In this document: positions 11,201 through 22,922 of the stretch, piece by piece
How positions within the stretch are numbered: the first letter of the stretch is position 1
How the letters are laid out: each line of letters opens with the position of its first letter
Assembly (NCBI GenBank): GCA_003049465.1
Contig: PYSS01000057.1
Coordinates: 62,001-126,000 of the forward strand
From: Magnaporthiopsis rhizophila
Lineage: Eukaryota; Ascomycota; Sordariomycetes; Magnaporthales; Magnaporthaceae
Reading direction: 5' to 3'
DNA length: 64,000 nt
Made by a program: the position numbers and the translations under genes
The notes under the pieces: model-generated
The model's database searches: none
Seen by the model: the letters and a program-made list of their open reading frames with translations, nothing else
What the model was told of the DNA's origin: nothing

Positions 11201-13897
11201 ATTTTTATTACCCAGGGCCCATAGCTATTAGGCTTTTTTACTAATTAATAATAACTTTTTTTATTAAATTTATTCGGTAATCCAATTTATTAAAAGGTTA
11301 TATTTTTTAAGCCATAAAAAACTTAAAATCAGGTTTTTCCTTTTTGTATTTATAACATTCAGGATTATTTTGCAGGTTTTTTCCAAAAATCGAAATTTAA
11401 AATAATTAATTTTAATATCGATCCTTCCTTTATTAAACGTAATTAGCTTTTATTTTATTATTATAAAATTATATGGTTCCTTTTTTTAACACATCGGAAT
11501 ACTGTACCTTTTTATTGCTTTTAATAAAAAATAATTTTTTTGGGCTTTATAATCGATTATAATTTTTATTTTTCGCCTTTTCTAATATATTATTATTCTA
11601 ATATATTTATATTAGTTGGTAATTATTACTGTTAAAAATTTTGCTGGTTATTACCTTACCTGTGCCTTATTTTTGGGTAAGCTTTTTAATTTTTTATTTG
11701 GGGCACCTGTTTCCGGATTTTAATTATTTTTATTAATCGGGCAAATTTATTCGTTCAGGCTTTTGCTTTTTTTTTTATATATATTTTATATTCCGGTTTT
11801 TTGCATATTTGGTATATTAAAATTCCTATTAAGCATATTATAAAATATGCTAGTAATAGCTCAAAAATTGCTGCAAAATTTTTATAACTTATTTTTGCCA
11901 TTTACTATTTCAAAAATTAGTATTTTTGTTATAAATATCGCATTAATCCCTTTTTTTTTTCGTGGGAAAAAATTATACTTTAGTTTTTTGGCCATATGCT
12001 ATTAATAATTATTATATAAGCATTTAGCCCAAAAAAATTTATTATAATAGCCCATATTAAGATCCATATCTTCGTAATTTAATATATATGGCCGTGCTAA
12101 CCGTTAATCCAGGTTCGGAATATTTTCGAATAATGCCCCATAATAAATAATCGATTAATTATTTTTTAACCAATCCAGGGGTTTTTTTTTATCGTTTTGC
12201 ACCGGTTTTTTGCATATCGGACCATTGATAGGTTTAGGTTAATCCCAAAACCATTAATTTATTTCCCGAAACCTAAATAGGGTATATGCTTTCCGTATTT
12301 CTTTTTTAGTTATAAAAGGTTATTCCTTTATATCGATTAATTACTGATCAAATTTTTGCTGGAGTTTTTTAAAATTAATAATATATTATTATTATTATTT
12401 ATCAAATTTTTTATTGCTGAAATTCATTTTTGTAATTTTTCTGAGCGCTATTTGGGTTAATTTTTGTTTTTAGGTTTATATTAAATGCATTTGGCCCAAA
12501 AATAATTCCACTTTTGCATTTATATTTAAGTTTTTTTCGGAATTATTAACCGAGATATCCAATATACTTTTGCACCGGGCTAATTTTTCGAACTTTTTAC
12601 TTTATCCGATAAACTTTTCCGCTATTGGTATATAATTATTATAATACTAAACCCCTTTAAATTTTTCTAAATTTTGGGCTATTTTATTATTATCCCAGAA
12701 TTAGCCAATTTATTATATTATTACGAACCATTATTTGGGGTAATATTCTGTAACATTTTTATCGGAATAATGGGTTATACAGTTTTTGTTAAAACAGTAA
12801 ATTTAACTGAATAATGTTTTGGGGTACAGGTTTTTTTTTGCTGCTTATTTGATCGTTTTGGGAAAATTTAGAATTATAGGCTGGTGGCCCTTTGGTATAT
12901 TTTTTCGGTAAAGAACAGCTGTTTATCGATTTTTTTGCGGACAGTTTTTTTTAATATATTTTTTTTTTTTATATTTAAAATATTTCCCGTTTTTTGGATC
13001 CTTAAATTTGATATATTTCTGTTTTTTGTACTGGTGTATAGCTTCTGCACTAAAATTTATAGGCCCAAAATGTGTACCATAAACTATAAATTGTTATTAT
13101 TTTGCCTTTTTTTGGTTAGTTTTATTATTTTACGCTACTGGTTTGATTTGCTAAGTTTTTTTTTTAAAATAATATTTGTACAGTTTATTGCTAATATAAA
13201 TAACCGTAATAATATAATCGATAAAATTTTCAGGTTATTTTTATTTGAATAATTTATTTTTCACATTATTTTTTAACCTTTAATAAAGCTGGATTATTTT
13301 GGTATTTTTCGTCCAATCAAATTTGTTAACCAACCGCTAAAATTTGGAAATATAAATTAATATGGGGCTTTTTTGCCGAAATTAAAACAGCTTTTTTTCG
13401 GCCACCCATTTTTTGTTAATTTGTCCAAAAACCTTAGCAACCTTTTTATTGAACTTTTTAAAATTGGCAAATATTAGTTTGGTTTTTTTTTTGGATTTAT
13501 TATGCCCTTTTAGATAATTAAACCAAATAGGCTCGAACCAATCCTTAATTTTGCTATCCAGGTGCGTGGTTGCATAAGTAATTTTTTGTTTTTCCCGCTG
13601 GAAATGGTTTTAATAAAACAGAAAGTACTTTTTATATTTAATTAGGAACATTTTAATTTTGCTTTTTTTTTTATTATACTTATTAGATAAGGAAAATTTG
13701 TAAAATTTAACAGTAATATAAAGTTTGGCCTAAGCTTTTTTAAATTTTTCGATTTCCGTAATAAATATTTGCATGGCTGCCAAAGGATTGTTATATATTT
13801 TGCCAATAATAATAATGCTTTTGGGTTTTTTGCTTGCAATTAATATGATTATTATTGCTTGTTATTTTCGGTAAGTACTGAACAGGATCAGTTAAAA
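8262..13897 (-). mobile_element. Outer chromovirus copy, internal gag-pol region (decayed)
   Basis: This 5.6 kb repeats 2152-7801 nearly end to end, with more A/T. Minus-strand integrase is at 9346-9041 (KLITDRNKLFISKFW) and 8791-8582 (NNKLDYKKFG). The RT region lies at about 9.5-10.9 kb, and gag at about 12-13.8 kb with a degraded knuckle near 12.95 kb. It continues the outer element interrupted by the inner insertion at 898-8261. No frame is intact. Confidence 0.8.
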
Positions 13898-14360
13898 TAT
13901 TACAAACGGTTCTCTGCTTTTAAGGTAAAATACGCTAAGAAAGGTGCTAAGCAGTAAGGTTTTCACAAGGTTGCTTGTGCTAGGAATTAGGGTAATAATA
14001 AAGGTTTCGATTATTTGCCCAAAGGGGTGCCTTGGAGCTAATTTAAATTAACTAATACCAAGGCTTTAGCCAAAAACTATTTAACACAATAAAAATCCCT
14101 TACTTTATATACCAGCAACCTTCCCATACTATATTTGTGCTATATTTGCTATATCGCATAACAAACATATCACTATGCTATATTTGTTATATCACCTAGC
14201 AAACATATCACCCGTGCTTAGGTAAGTGCCTAATTATATAACTTCCTTTTTTAGCTTGGCCTTGGTTATTCGGCCCCTGGCCTTTATGACTGCGGGGTAA
14301 AGGCGTTTTGCTAGGGGTTAGCCCCAGCCCTCCTGTCCCCTGCCAGCTGTGGTCGTAACA
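13898..14360 (-). mobile_element. Outer chromovirus copy, 5' LTR
   Basis: This LTR is about 463 bases and starts TATTAC (TGTTAC with one G-to-A change) and ends GTCGTAACA. It contains the same internal landmarks as 898-1357 and 7802-8261, including 'cggttctctgct' and the 'ggcccctggcc' block. It is the right end of the outer element. The matching target duplication on the far left lies outside the window. Confidence 0.8.
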
Positions 14361-15796
14361 CCCCAGTTTTTTGGGTTTGTTACCTTTTTTAATAATCCTT
14401 TTATAAACCTGGATAATTATTCAAATACCAGGTAATATACTAATATACCTATATATTTCCGATAATAAGCTAACCAGCAACATTAATATATCGAAATACA
14501 AATTGCTAAAAAAAACTTCATCAAAAAATGGACGGACAAATATTTTAAGCCGCTAATCGGACCATAAAAATAAAGTACCACCAAAATATACACAGTTTTA
14601 ACACAAAAACCAAACAGGTTTTTGGTTTTAGTATAGCAAATATTAGCAAAAATTATCCCTTAAAAAAAATAAACCCCTAAAAGGATCCAGCAAATTTACG
14701 GCTAATTGGCCCATGGATATTAAAAAATGGCCAAAACCTGGAAAAAACTGCAATAGTATCACAAATTTATTAAAACCCAAGCTATAATCCAAAAAATAAT
14801 TAAAAATTGTAAAAACTGCGCCAAAAATAAGGCTAATAGGCACAAACTTAGCAAAATATGGCAAAAAGTTATGATAAATTTTATGGTTAAGCTTTTAAAT
14901 CAAAAAACCCATAACAAACGTTTAGTACGATAATATTTTAATAATAATAAATAGGTTTACCAAATATGCTTTGTTTTTATTTTATAAGAAAATAATAATG
15001 TTACAAAACTGGTATATGTTTTTATCAGGAACGTGATTTTAAAACACGGGATACCCGACAAATTAATCACGGATCGAAACAAACTGTTTACCAGCAAATT
15101 TTGGAGGGTTTTAATAGCCAAATTTGGAGCAAAACATGCATTATTAATAGTATATTATCCCGAAACGGATAAATAAATAAAGCAAATAAACCAAACCATA
15201 AACCAATATTTATATTACTATATTAATTATAAATAAAATAATTGGGTATAATTATTTTTTATAGCCCAGTTTGTTTATAACAGTTCGGTATACAAAAGCA
15301 CAAAAATTACCCCGTTTTTTGCAAATTATGGATTTATACTTACGGTGTATAAGGAATTTAAAATAGGAAAAAATGCTCCAGTAGCGAAAATATAGGTTAC
15401 CAAAATAACCAAACTATATAAGCACCTGTAAAAAAGTTTGAAAAGTTTCGGAAATGTATATCCACCCAAATAAATAAAAAAAGGCTTAAAAAACCAACCT
15501 TTGAAAAGGGGGATAATATTTATTTTTTGTGCTGCAATATTAAAATAAAACGGCCAAATAATAAGCTGGATTATAAAAAATTTGAACCGTTTAGGGTTAA
15601 AAAATAATTTCGATAATTAATTCTAAATTTTAGCTACCGCTAATTATAAAAATCCATCCCGTTTTTTATATTTCCCTGCTAAAATCGGTATTGCCTGGTT
15701 TAAAAAGCACAAAATTAATAAAAATTAACCCAAACCAAAAGTGGAATGTTAAAAAAAATCCTTAATAACAGAGTACGTCACCGTAAATAATGGTAT
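14361..15796 (+). mobile_element. Third gypsy fragment, opposite orientation, integrase and chromodomain start (decayed)
   Basis: Plus-strand sequence matches the reverse complement of 2300-3430. The integrase-core equivalent lies at about 14900-15200 (around 'cacggatcgaaacaaactgtt'). The C-terminal integrase follows, and the start of the chromodomain (NRVRHRK, stop, WY) is at about 15765-15796. The match stops abruptly at 15796, where a GC-rich LTR-like segment begins. It is a 5'-truncated relic of a related element, with pol on the plus strand. Confidence 0.65.
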
Positions 15797-15985
15797 TGTT
15801 ACGGATCCGTGCTGGGCACGGATCATATAACCCAAGGGTGCTCCCTGGGCCAGAACTCCTGTATATAAGGGTTGCCTCGAGCCCTCCAAGGGCAAGGCCC
15901 GATTCTACCCTTTTCATCCTTATCTTGTAGAATAACACCACTTTGGCACCCACCGGACGACCCTCTTGTGGCCTGACCTATCACA
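15797..15985 (+). mobile_element. GC-rich LTR-like segment with hairpin and TATA box
   Basis: About 189 bases start TGTTACGG and end TATCACA (TG...CA). They are much less AT-rich than either side. A perfect 9-base inverted repeat (GATCCGTGC, 3-base loop, GCACGGATC) lies near the start, and TATATAAGG lies in the middle. This fits an LTR of a family different from the 460-base LTRs. No matching 5-base duplication was seen (ggtat before, aattt after), so it is either a truncated element end or a rearranged solo LTR. Confidence 0.5.
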
Positions 15986-16430
15986 AATTTATATAATAGT
16001 TTTTATAATATATTAGTAATATAAAAGCTGATATAAGTTTTAAAACCTTATATTAATAACTATTTTATTTAATTTTTTATTTAATAATTTATAATACACT
16101 GTGTTTTACACTGTGTGTCAAGCTTATATATACGGAATTATATAATATATATAATAATAGTTTATATTATTTAAAATTACGAATTTTATAAATATCAACC
16201 GGGTTATTTTATTTTTATTTCTTTTATAATTAAAAAGTTATTACCTTTTTTTAATTGTTATACTTTATATGTATTTTATTAGTAAATATTAACATTTTAC
16301 TTATCTTTTTTTAATGCATATTTATTATATATAATATACATATTTAGTAAAAGTGCTTATTTCTTCTATTAAATTTAGCTTTTAAATTTTATAAAACCGC
16401 TTATTTTATATTCACATGATTTTTCCCCGA
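15986..16430. other. Very AT-rich intergenic stretch
   Basis: No gene or recognisable element fragment is seen here. It contains a short direct repeat (ACACTGTGTTTTACACTGTG, about 16095-16114). The base composition changes sharply to GC-rich by about 16440, which marks the edge of the RIP-affected block. Confidence 0.5.
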
Positions 16431-16656
16431 TTTGTTATACCGCTTTTAAAACCATGAATTTGCGTGGATTTGTATGGGGATCCAGCTGGCCGGAAGTGGG
16501 GGTGGCCGGAAGGGGGTGCACTGACTTAGACCACTAGCGGCCCCCGTGTTGCAACAACCCGCGCAGCCATCCACCTAGGAGGGAGGTAGGTTGATATCCT
16601 ATCCTTTGTTCCCAATGCCACATTGTGCAGGACATTCAATTACCTCCCTGGTCTAC

Positions 16657-17639
16657 CTAGACCGCCTTAGAACCCTCCGCCTCTGCGCCCTCCGCCTCAG
16701 CGCTCTCCGCCTCCGCACCCTCCGGCTTTGCCTCCGCGCCCTTTGCCCCCACGCGCTCCGGCGCTGTGCGCCTCCCCTCCTCGCGCATCGCCTCCACCCG
16801 CTCGTTCCTCTTGCGCAACTCCCAATCCACCGGCTTTGGAGCCCGCTCCGCCTCGACGCGTTCTGCTTCGGCCCGAGCTTCGACGCGTTCTGCTTCGGCC
16901 CGAGCCGCTTCGACCTGCTCGTTATCGGCCCGGCTCGCATGGGCCTGCGCCGCCAGGGTCCGCTTCCGGGCTTTGTTCCGCGCCTTAGCCTGGGCCGCCA
17001 GGATACGGGAGGGCCAGTGGTTGCCGCGAAGCCTCTGGAATTCTGCGTAACTCTCCCGTACGCTCGACGGCATCCCCGACATCTCCACTTCGTCCCTCCA
17101 CCTCTGATACACACTGTCATACGGCCGCAAAAATACCCGACTGTGCACCACGTCGCGATGCGACTAGTGGTGGTATGAGCCTGGTGCAATGTTTGTGCAG
17201 CTGATGCCGAAACATTGCAGTTGCTCGTGACCCTGCCTGTTCTCGGGCCAGAAGATGTTCATTGGGCGTGGGCTGGAGAACAGGGCCAGTCCGAGGTCGA
17301 ATAGGTGGAACATCATGCCCAGGAACTGCTCATGTCCCTCTACGCTTCGCCTCCCTTTATGGTTCCGCCTGGACAGGTCTTCTCCGGGCCAATGGCGGTA
17401 GTCGAATGGGGCTAGCAATGTCTGCAGCAGCTCCTCTGTGGCGGCAATGTTGGCGAACCGGGGATCGTCGTCAGCGAGGTATGGCGGGCTAAGGTCTCCA
17501 TCTTTTTGCCGGAGAACCTGGGCTGCTGCGAAGTTGCCGGCAAGAGATCTCCACTGCAGGGCTTCGCTCCTCGGGTCAGCCCCAGGGCGATGGTGGAGCC
17601 CAGGGCCACTCCGACAGCTGCCGCTTCGGATAGCGTCAT
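16657..17639 (-). pseudogene. Unrecognised gene with an in-frame TAG beside the RIP block
   Basis: Start ATG is at 17639. A first intron is proposed with acceptor CTGCAG ending at 17554 and donor at 17615 or 17609, both in phase, with a CTGAC branch site; donors are weak. The main frame then reads through conserved-looking sequence (EELLQTLLAPFDYRHWPGED, FLGMMFHLFDLGLALFSS) to a TAG at 17166-17164. The same frame continues beyond it for 165 codons: FLRPYDSVYQRWRDEVEM, then an acidic Ala/Glu/Arg-rich coil (ERVEARAEAERVEAERAP) to the stop at 16657. The TAG would be CAG before a C-to-T change in CpA context. I do not recognise the family. It may be a RIP-damaged gene, a truncated but functional one, or a gene with an intron I failed to place; no phase-0 donor upstream of the TAG was found. 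Confidence 0.45.
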
Positions 17640-18682
17640 GATGGAGTTCGGGTGGGCAGCAGGGAGGAAGGCGTGGCGCAGTCTGCGCTGTGGTAGGAGG
17701 ATGGTGCCGAGTCGACAGAGGGAAGAGCAAACTTTGTGGGGGAACGAGGGATTTAAATGGTTTTCCGAGTGGCCGGGCACGTCTGAGGACCAAAAACGTG
17801 TCCGGCTCGGGATTGGAACGGCGAACCTGGGAAGGGATCGTGGCCGCGTGGAATGGAGCAAAACGAAACAAGGCAGAAGAAAGGGGAGACGAAAAGGAGA
17901 ACAGAGGGGAGGACGACAGCTTGATTGCGGAGTGTGTCCGCATCTGTCTGGAATTTTCGGTTGCTCTGCTCTGTCGATTGGCTCAGGAGGCAGCCGACGT
18001 CCGGATCCGGTCGGCTCGGTGCTGGAATGTTGGTTTGATCATGAGGCCACGGTTGGGATCCTGGACACCAAACCTGGTTCGGTATGTGGATACCTACAGG
18101 TGCCTGCCTAGGGCCAAGATGCCCGAGCACTCCACTATGCCGGATATGTACTGGTCAGTTTCAATACTGGGCAGGAGCAGGTGGGCGTGCCGTTACTGTT
18201 TTATTCGCCCCACCCCGAGGCGTACGCTTGCCCCATGCCCCGGCCCATGTCCCGCTCGAGCCCAATTTTTCTTCTGTGGCTGGCTGAGCCATTACGGTTC
18301 AGATTACCATACCGGGCCCCAGTGAGCAGCTTCAAATGGCACGGTGTTGGCGGAGGCATGGTTGATTTCCCTCGCACCCTGTCCAAGCTGAGATTGAATC
18401 CCCGCGGGCGTGGCCAGCGTCCAGCACCCAACGACAGCATCAACAGCAAAGTCTCCCAGAAAGACCGTCGAGCATCCGCGTAAAGCCTCCCTGCCTCCTG
18501 CCCGCTCATTCTATGCCGCCGTCCAGCTCCCATCCACCTATATAAAAGCGATCCCCTTACACCTTCCGCTTTCCCAAACCTTTCCTCATTATTCCTCAGA
18601 ACCATTGCGACCCCTCGCCGCTTCATCTTTACCACCAATATCAGACCTACTCCGTCGAGCATACGGGTGTGTTCCTTCTACA
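17640..18682. other. Divergent intergenic region; promoter and leader of the Hsp70-like gene
   Basis: This lies between the start of the minus-strand gene at 17639 and the plus-strand start at 18683. No coding signal was found. A TATA box lies at 18539-18547, followed by a pyrimidine-rich leader. Confidence 0.6.
18539..18547 (+). promoter_or_regulatory. TATA box of Hsp70-like gene
   Basis: TATATAAAA followed by GCG lies 136 bases before the chosen ATG at 18683. The leader between them is C/T-rich, as is common around fungal transcription starts. This supports starting the gene at 18683 and not at an in-frame ATG upstream of the TATA box. Confidence 0.6.
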
Positions 18683-20514
18683 ATGTTTTGGACCACTCTT
18701 AACCCCATCGTGGCAAAGTCCCGGGCCGACAGAGACATGCGCTTGCCAAACGTGATACTTGCAATCGATCTGGGCATGGCTGGTTCGTCCGCTATGCTGT
18801 TCCCCACCTAATCCGGACAAATAGCTAATCTTTGCGCTTCCGTAATTAGCGCAGCAACCAAGTCGTCGATCATTTACCTACCAGCCACCACTCCCAAGAC
18901 CGACGTAAAGCCAATTCCCGTAACTTTTGAAGTTGCGGCCCGGTCGACGGGGCCCAAAGATCCAAAGGACCAGGCGCCGATCGTCCACACATCTATCCCC
19001 ACAATGCTCTCGTACAACGCAGCCCAGATGTCCTGGGATGCCGGCCCCGCTGCTGTGGGCCACGACACAATGTGCGAGGACATGATGGAGGGTTATGACA
19101 TATACCAGCACTTCAAAATCTCCGCGCTTAGAGACCCCAGGGGTCGTGTGGCTTCCACGAACGGCAGAGGCCAGCGAGAGGACGGCCAGCTTCTCCAACA
19201 CTTCCTGGCTGCAATCCACCCCAAGATCGAGAACTTCTTCAATCAAAATCGTCCCAGCAGCATCCCTCTCTGGTATAATGCAACTATCCACATCGTTCTC
19301 AGCGCCCCTCCCCAGGCGGGAGCCACCGGAACCGATGCTTTGCACAGCCTAGCGACGAAGGTGTTTGCCAGCCCCACCCACACGGTCTGGCCCGTGTCCC
19401 TTTCGGAGCCAGAGGCTGCCGCCTATTATGTGGCCGGCGAAGTACGAATGACACAGCCTGTAAGCATCGCATACAGTCTCTCTCCACAGAAGATGGAGAC
19501 CAAAGCTGACCGCAACACCAGAGACTCCCCAAGACCAGCACCCTCCTGGTCGCCGACCTTGGAGGGGGTACAAGCGTGCGTTCGTACCTTTCTTTGTCAA
19601 AACACTAACCGATTTGCAGTCTCCTTCGTCCGCAGCTGGTAATTTGGCCTTTTCGCTAACAGCTCCCACCATCCCCATTTAGGATCTTGCCCTGGTATAT
19701 ATGAAGAAGAAGAAGGCGGTTATTGGTACCGGCTTTATCAAACCGGTCATAAGCATGCACCGGGGAGGTGCTCACGTTGACAAGGGTCTTGCGGCAATGG
19801 TCCTGAGGGCATTCCAGAAAGCCGAGAATTATCTTCTCGAGGGCGTCACCCCAGAGCGGGCAGCTTATGTGGTGACCTCGAGCTGCGACTTCTTGGAGAT
19901 CAAGCCGAGGTTCTCGGCAGGTTTTGAGCAGATCATGGTGTACAGCCTTGAGAAACTCGCTAAGTCGGCACAGGTCCGGGAGGTCCTGGGGGTTTCCATT
20001 TCGCACAACTATCTGCTTATCGACCGGTAATTAACAGATCCCAACTCGCCTACAGGAATGCCCTCGCGGTTACAAGCCTTTGACTGATGGCTAACTCGGT
20101 GGTGATATTCATTATAGGAGAGCTCTTTATCCGTTGCTCGATGAACAGATTTCCGGCTCCCCGACACGCCCAGCCATAGTCGAGCATCTGCTGGACATGC
20201 GAGGCGACCTGTACGCCGGCGCACCTCTGGCCGCCCAGGCAAAGATGTCCACCAAGTTGGACAGCTTCGTCTTCGTCGGCGGCTTCGGCTCCTCGACCTA
20301 CGTCCAGGATGCAGTCAGGTCCGCGCTGAGGCGGAACCCTTCCACGGCAAACGCGGCGCTCCACGGTGTCATGAGTGATACTGTGTTCCCTAAGGTGGCC
20401 CATCCACAGCTGGCAGTCGTGCATGGTCTCGCCATGGCCCACCACCTACTCTTGCTGCACAAGACGCGTCCGTCCCAGAAGGCGCTGATGGTCTTGCGCT
20501 ATATGTTCGTATGA
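18683..20514 (+). CDS. Hsp70-like actin-fold ATPase, 499 aa, five exons
   Basis: Exons 18683-18782, 18855-19459, 19522-19575, 19683-20026 and 20118-20514 join in frame to 499 aa. Introns have CTAAT/CTGAC/CTAAC branch sites. Hsp70 ATPase landmarks are in order: phosphate-1 loop AIDLGMA (about 28-33), a connecting region LSEPEAAAYYV, phosphate-2 VADLGGGTSDLALVYM (about 245-260), and adenosine motif FVFVGGFGSS (418-427). The C-terminus ends about 70 residues later, so there is no Hsp70 substrate-binding domain or EEVD tail. Such ATPase-only Hsp70 relatives are abundant in filamentous fungi and mostly uncharacterised; some sit near allorecognition genes. The phosphate-1 loop is divergent (DLGMA, where canonical Hsp70 has DLGTT), so nucleotide use may be altered. 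Function is not known. It is intact despite lying next to RIP-affected DNA. Confidence 0.8.
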
Positions 20515-21170
20515 GAGCATGACATCAGGGCGCAGGGCTCGCATGCACACAGGTCTCGCAGGCAGACCTACCGCGACCCAGCCGTCCTCTGGTTCACTGC
20601 CTGCGCGTCCGCATGTGTGATGGGCCACCCGCCTCCTGTTCTTTGTCTCTTTTCTTTTGTCCGTCTCCTTTTTCCTTCGTCTTTTCTTTCGTCTTTCCTT
20701 CGCGGCATGCTCCATCCTTATCTTTGGGTACCTTCGTGCCCTCATGCGCTTCCTCCTATGCTCGGCCCTAGTGTGTTTATCTTCATGGTAGATCGCTCGG
20801 TGGCTCTGTTTCTTGCAATTTTTGGTCCGTGGTTTTGCATCTCATTGATATCTCATTCCCATCTCCCGCTATCTCCTTCTTCACATGGCCGCAACATGCG
20901 TTCTGGTTACGAATTTGCGTGGATTTTGGTCATCCTTTGGGGAAAACATTGTCGCTCGGTGCAACTGGTTCCTATTTCTTTTGTCTTCAATCATTTAATA
21001 ATTAATATCGTAGCCCGAGTAATTACAGCCCTGTTTGTGATATCCAGGCACGAGCAAAACTGTGGAGGTACGGATTAGGTACTTGCTGGCGGTAGTTGCC
21101 CGTGCGGCTGGTTCGCAGATCCCCCGCACTTGGCGGCGCGCGTGAGGGCTCGGGCGGATAATTGAGCTTG
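20515..21170. other. Downstream region of Hsp70-like gene
   Basis: C/T-rich 3' flanking sequence (runs of 'tcttttctttcgtctttcc' type near 20640-20700) becoming AT-richer near 21000. No gene is supported. Confidence 0.4.
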
Positions 21171-22922
21171 GGTCAATGAAGGGCGACACGCGACGAAGTT
21201 TGCCCGGAACCCAGCAGCCCTTGCCGGCGCCGACCGTGGGCGCAAGGATGGCAGAAAGCAGGGGCCAGCCGCGCCTTCTCTGCACAAGACGTCGATGCTG
21301 CGGCTCCGGCGTATAGGTCGACATAGGCCCCAAGGGCTGCGACGAGCACCCAAACCGGGGCGCGACGCAACGCCTCGGGAAAGTACACCGCCATCTTGTG
21401 CTTGTGGTCGCTGCCGAGCCACGACGCCGTGCCGCGCCGCTGCCGGTTTGTGCCCCTTGACGTGTCCGGTGTCGTCATGGAGCCCAATAGCATCCTGGAC
21501 CGCATCCTCACCGATAATTCCTGCAACCCCGACAACCCACACACGCCCTCCCTGCTCGACAAGCTGTGCATTAACGAGTAGCCCGGCGACGAGAAGGAGA
21601 TCGCGACTCATTTCATGAGCCCGGCGGACCAGTACAGCGCCCGCATCGTCGACGCCGGCGGCAAGAGGCGCGCCCTTGACCACACGCTGGGCCGCCCGCC
21701 CTCTAATATGCGCACCCACTCGGAGCTGGAGCCGTGGGCCTTGCGCAGGCTACTAGGCCGCAGGCTCGCCAGCGACGGCGACGTCGACGGGGGCAAGGAT
21801 CCCGCCGGGAGGCCGTCCCGGACAAATCCTGGAAGCGGGGCCGCGGATATTCCAGAAGGACTTGTTGGCATCCAAGCACATGGTCCTCCTGCTGCCGAGT
21901 ACCAAGGACTCGGCCGAAAGCAGGTTCAACAACAAACCGGCGACGACAGGGTAGCGCGGCATCACGGTCCCGGCCGTCGTTGGCCATCGTCGCCAACCGC
22001 TGCCGCTGCAAAAAAAACTGTCCGGGCCTGAGCGCGCGCTCGGCCCCGCTACGAGCCTAAGAGTCGCGATCCTAATAGCGGCGTTAATAAACGGCTAGAT
22101 CTTACGGCTCGAGGACCACGACGGCGGCAGCAACGACGTTGCCGCCAGACCGTGCGTGGATAGCCACCAAGATCTTCGCGTGCCTGCCGCGCGCGGCGTC
22201 CTCCCGCGCGTCGACCGGCGCTTGCGCCCGCCAGTATCGGACGCCGACCGCGCCGCCGCCCAGCACTGTAGCCTCCACCACCCGCAATTAGGTACGCATG
22301 GCCAAACGCGTCCGCCGCGCCGTGTGAATGGCACGCCAGCACATCGACGGGCGCGGGACGCCCTGGCTCAGCCGTGCTTGGACGCGACAGCACGACAGGA
22401 CCGAGGACGACGGGCGCGTCGGCGCCTTCCGTGGTCTCCGTCCTTCACGGTCGTGGGGACCGACACACGAGCCCTGTCCCTTGGCCGAAATGGCTGCAGC
22501 AGGACGGGGCGGATTGTCGCGTGTTTTGCCATATGGGGCTATCGCGCAGGACGAGCAAATGCGTGGAGCGAGCGAAGAAAACTCAATAAACCTTTGGGCT
22601 CCGATAGCGATTAGAGGTCGATCTCAAGGAGCACCCGGCAGCATATCTTGGACAACCGTCGGAACGCAGGTCACACCGTAAGCAATCCTAAATGGTATGC
22701 TGTTAATATGGTTCCCAGGTGCTGGCCCAGTCCTGCGGGTCGGCCCGTCCTGACGGTTTCGCCCCCACGTGTCCTTCAAGGATCATAACGCCTTCGATAG
22801 GCCGAGGGACATTCATACTGTGCCGTACGTCATTGTGCAGGTGCCGGGGCCCGAGTCTTACATCCACCCCTCGACCTGCCTCGACCCCACCGGCACGAGC
22901 CAAACAAAAGCCCAGCCCCTGT
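21171..22922. other. GC-rich tract with eroded coding-like fragments
   Basis: Both strands have open frames here because of high GC, and none shows a family motif. On the plus strand 21477-21578 reads MEPNSILDRILTDNSCNPDN and continues past a TAG (21579-21581) to about 21830. On the minus strand 22287-22102 ends in SGGNVVAAAVVVLEP. Another plus-strand stretch at about 22760-22922 reads HVSFKDHNAFDRPRDIHT and ends with a stop, and is preceded by possible splice signals (GTAAGC at about 22679, CAG at about 22721). These look like remains of one or more genes, but no single product can be built. Confidence 0.3.

Noticed and set aside
898..14360. CRISPR-like or tandem gene array suggested by regularly spaced repeats
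   Set aside because: The repeats are 460-base LTRs of nested retrotransposons; no short direct repeats with spacers exist.
15803..15823. 9-base inverted repeat as a transcription terminator
   Set aside because: Rho-independent terminators are not expected in fungal nuclear DNA; it is better described as a hairpin within an LTR-like segment.
1..16430. Block interpreted as mitochondrial or centromeric DNA because of AT content
   Set aside because: Gypsy RT, integrase and LTR pairs identify it as RIP-mutated retrotransposons. A pericentromeric location cannot be excluded from this window.
16591..17189. Plus-strand and alternate-frame ORFs opposite the gene at 16657-17639
   Set aside because: Arg/Leu/Pro-rich shadows of the acidic coiled segment on the minus strand.
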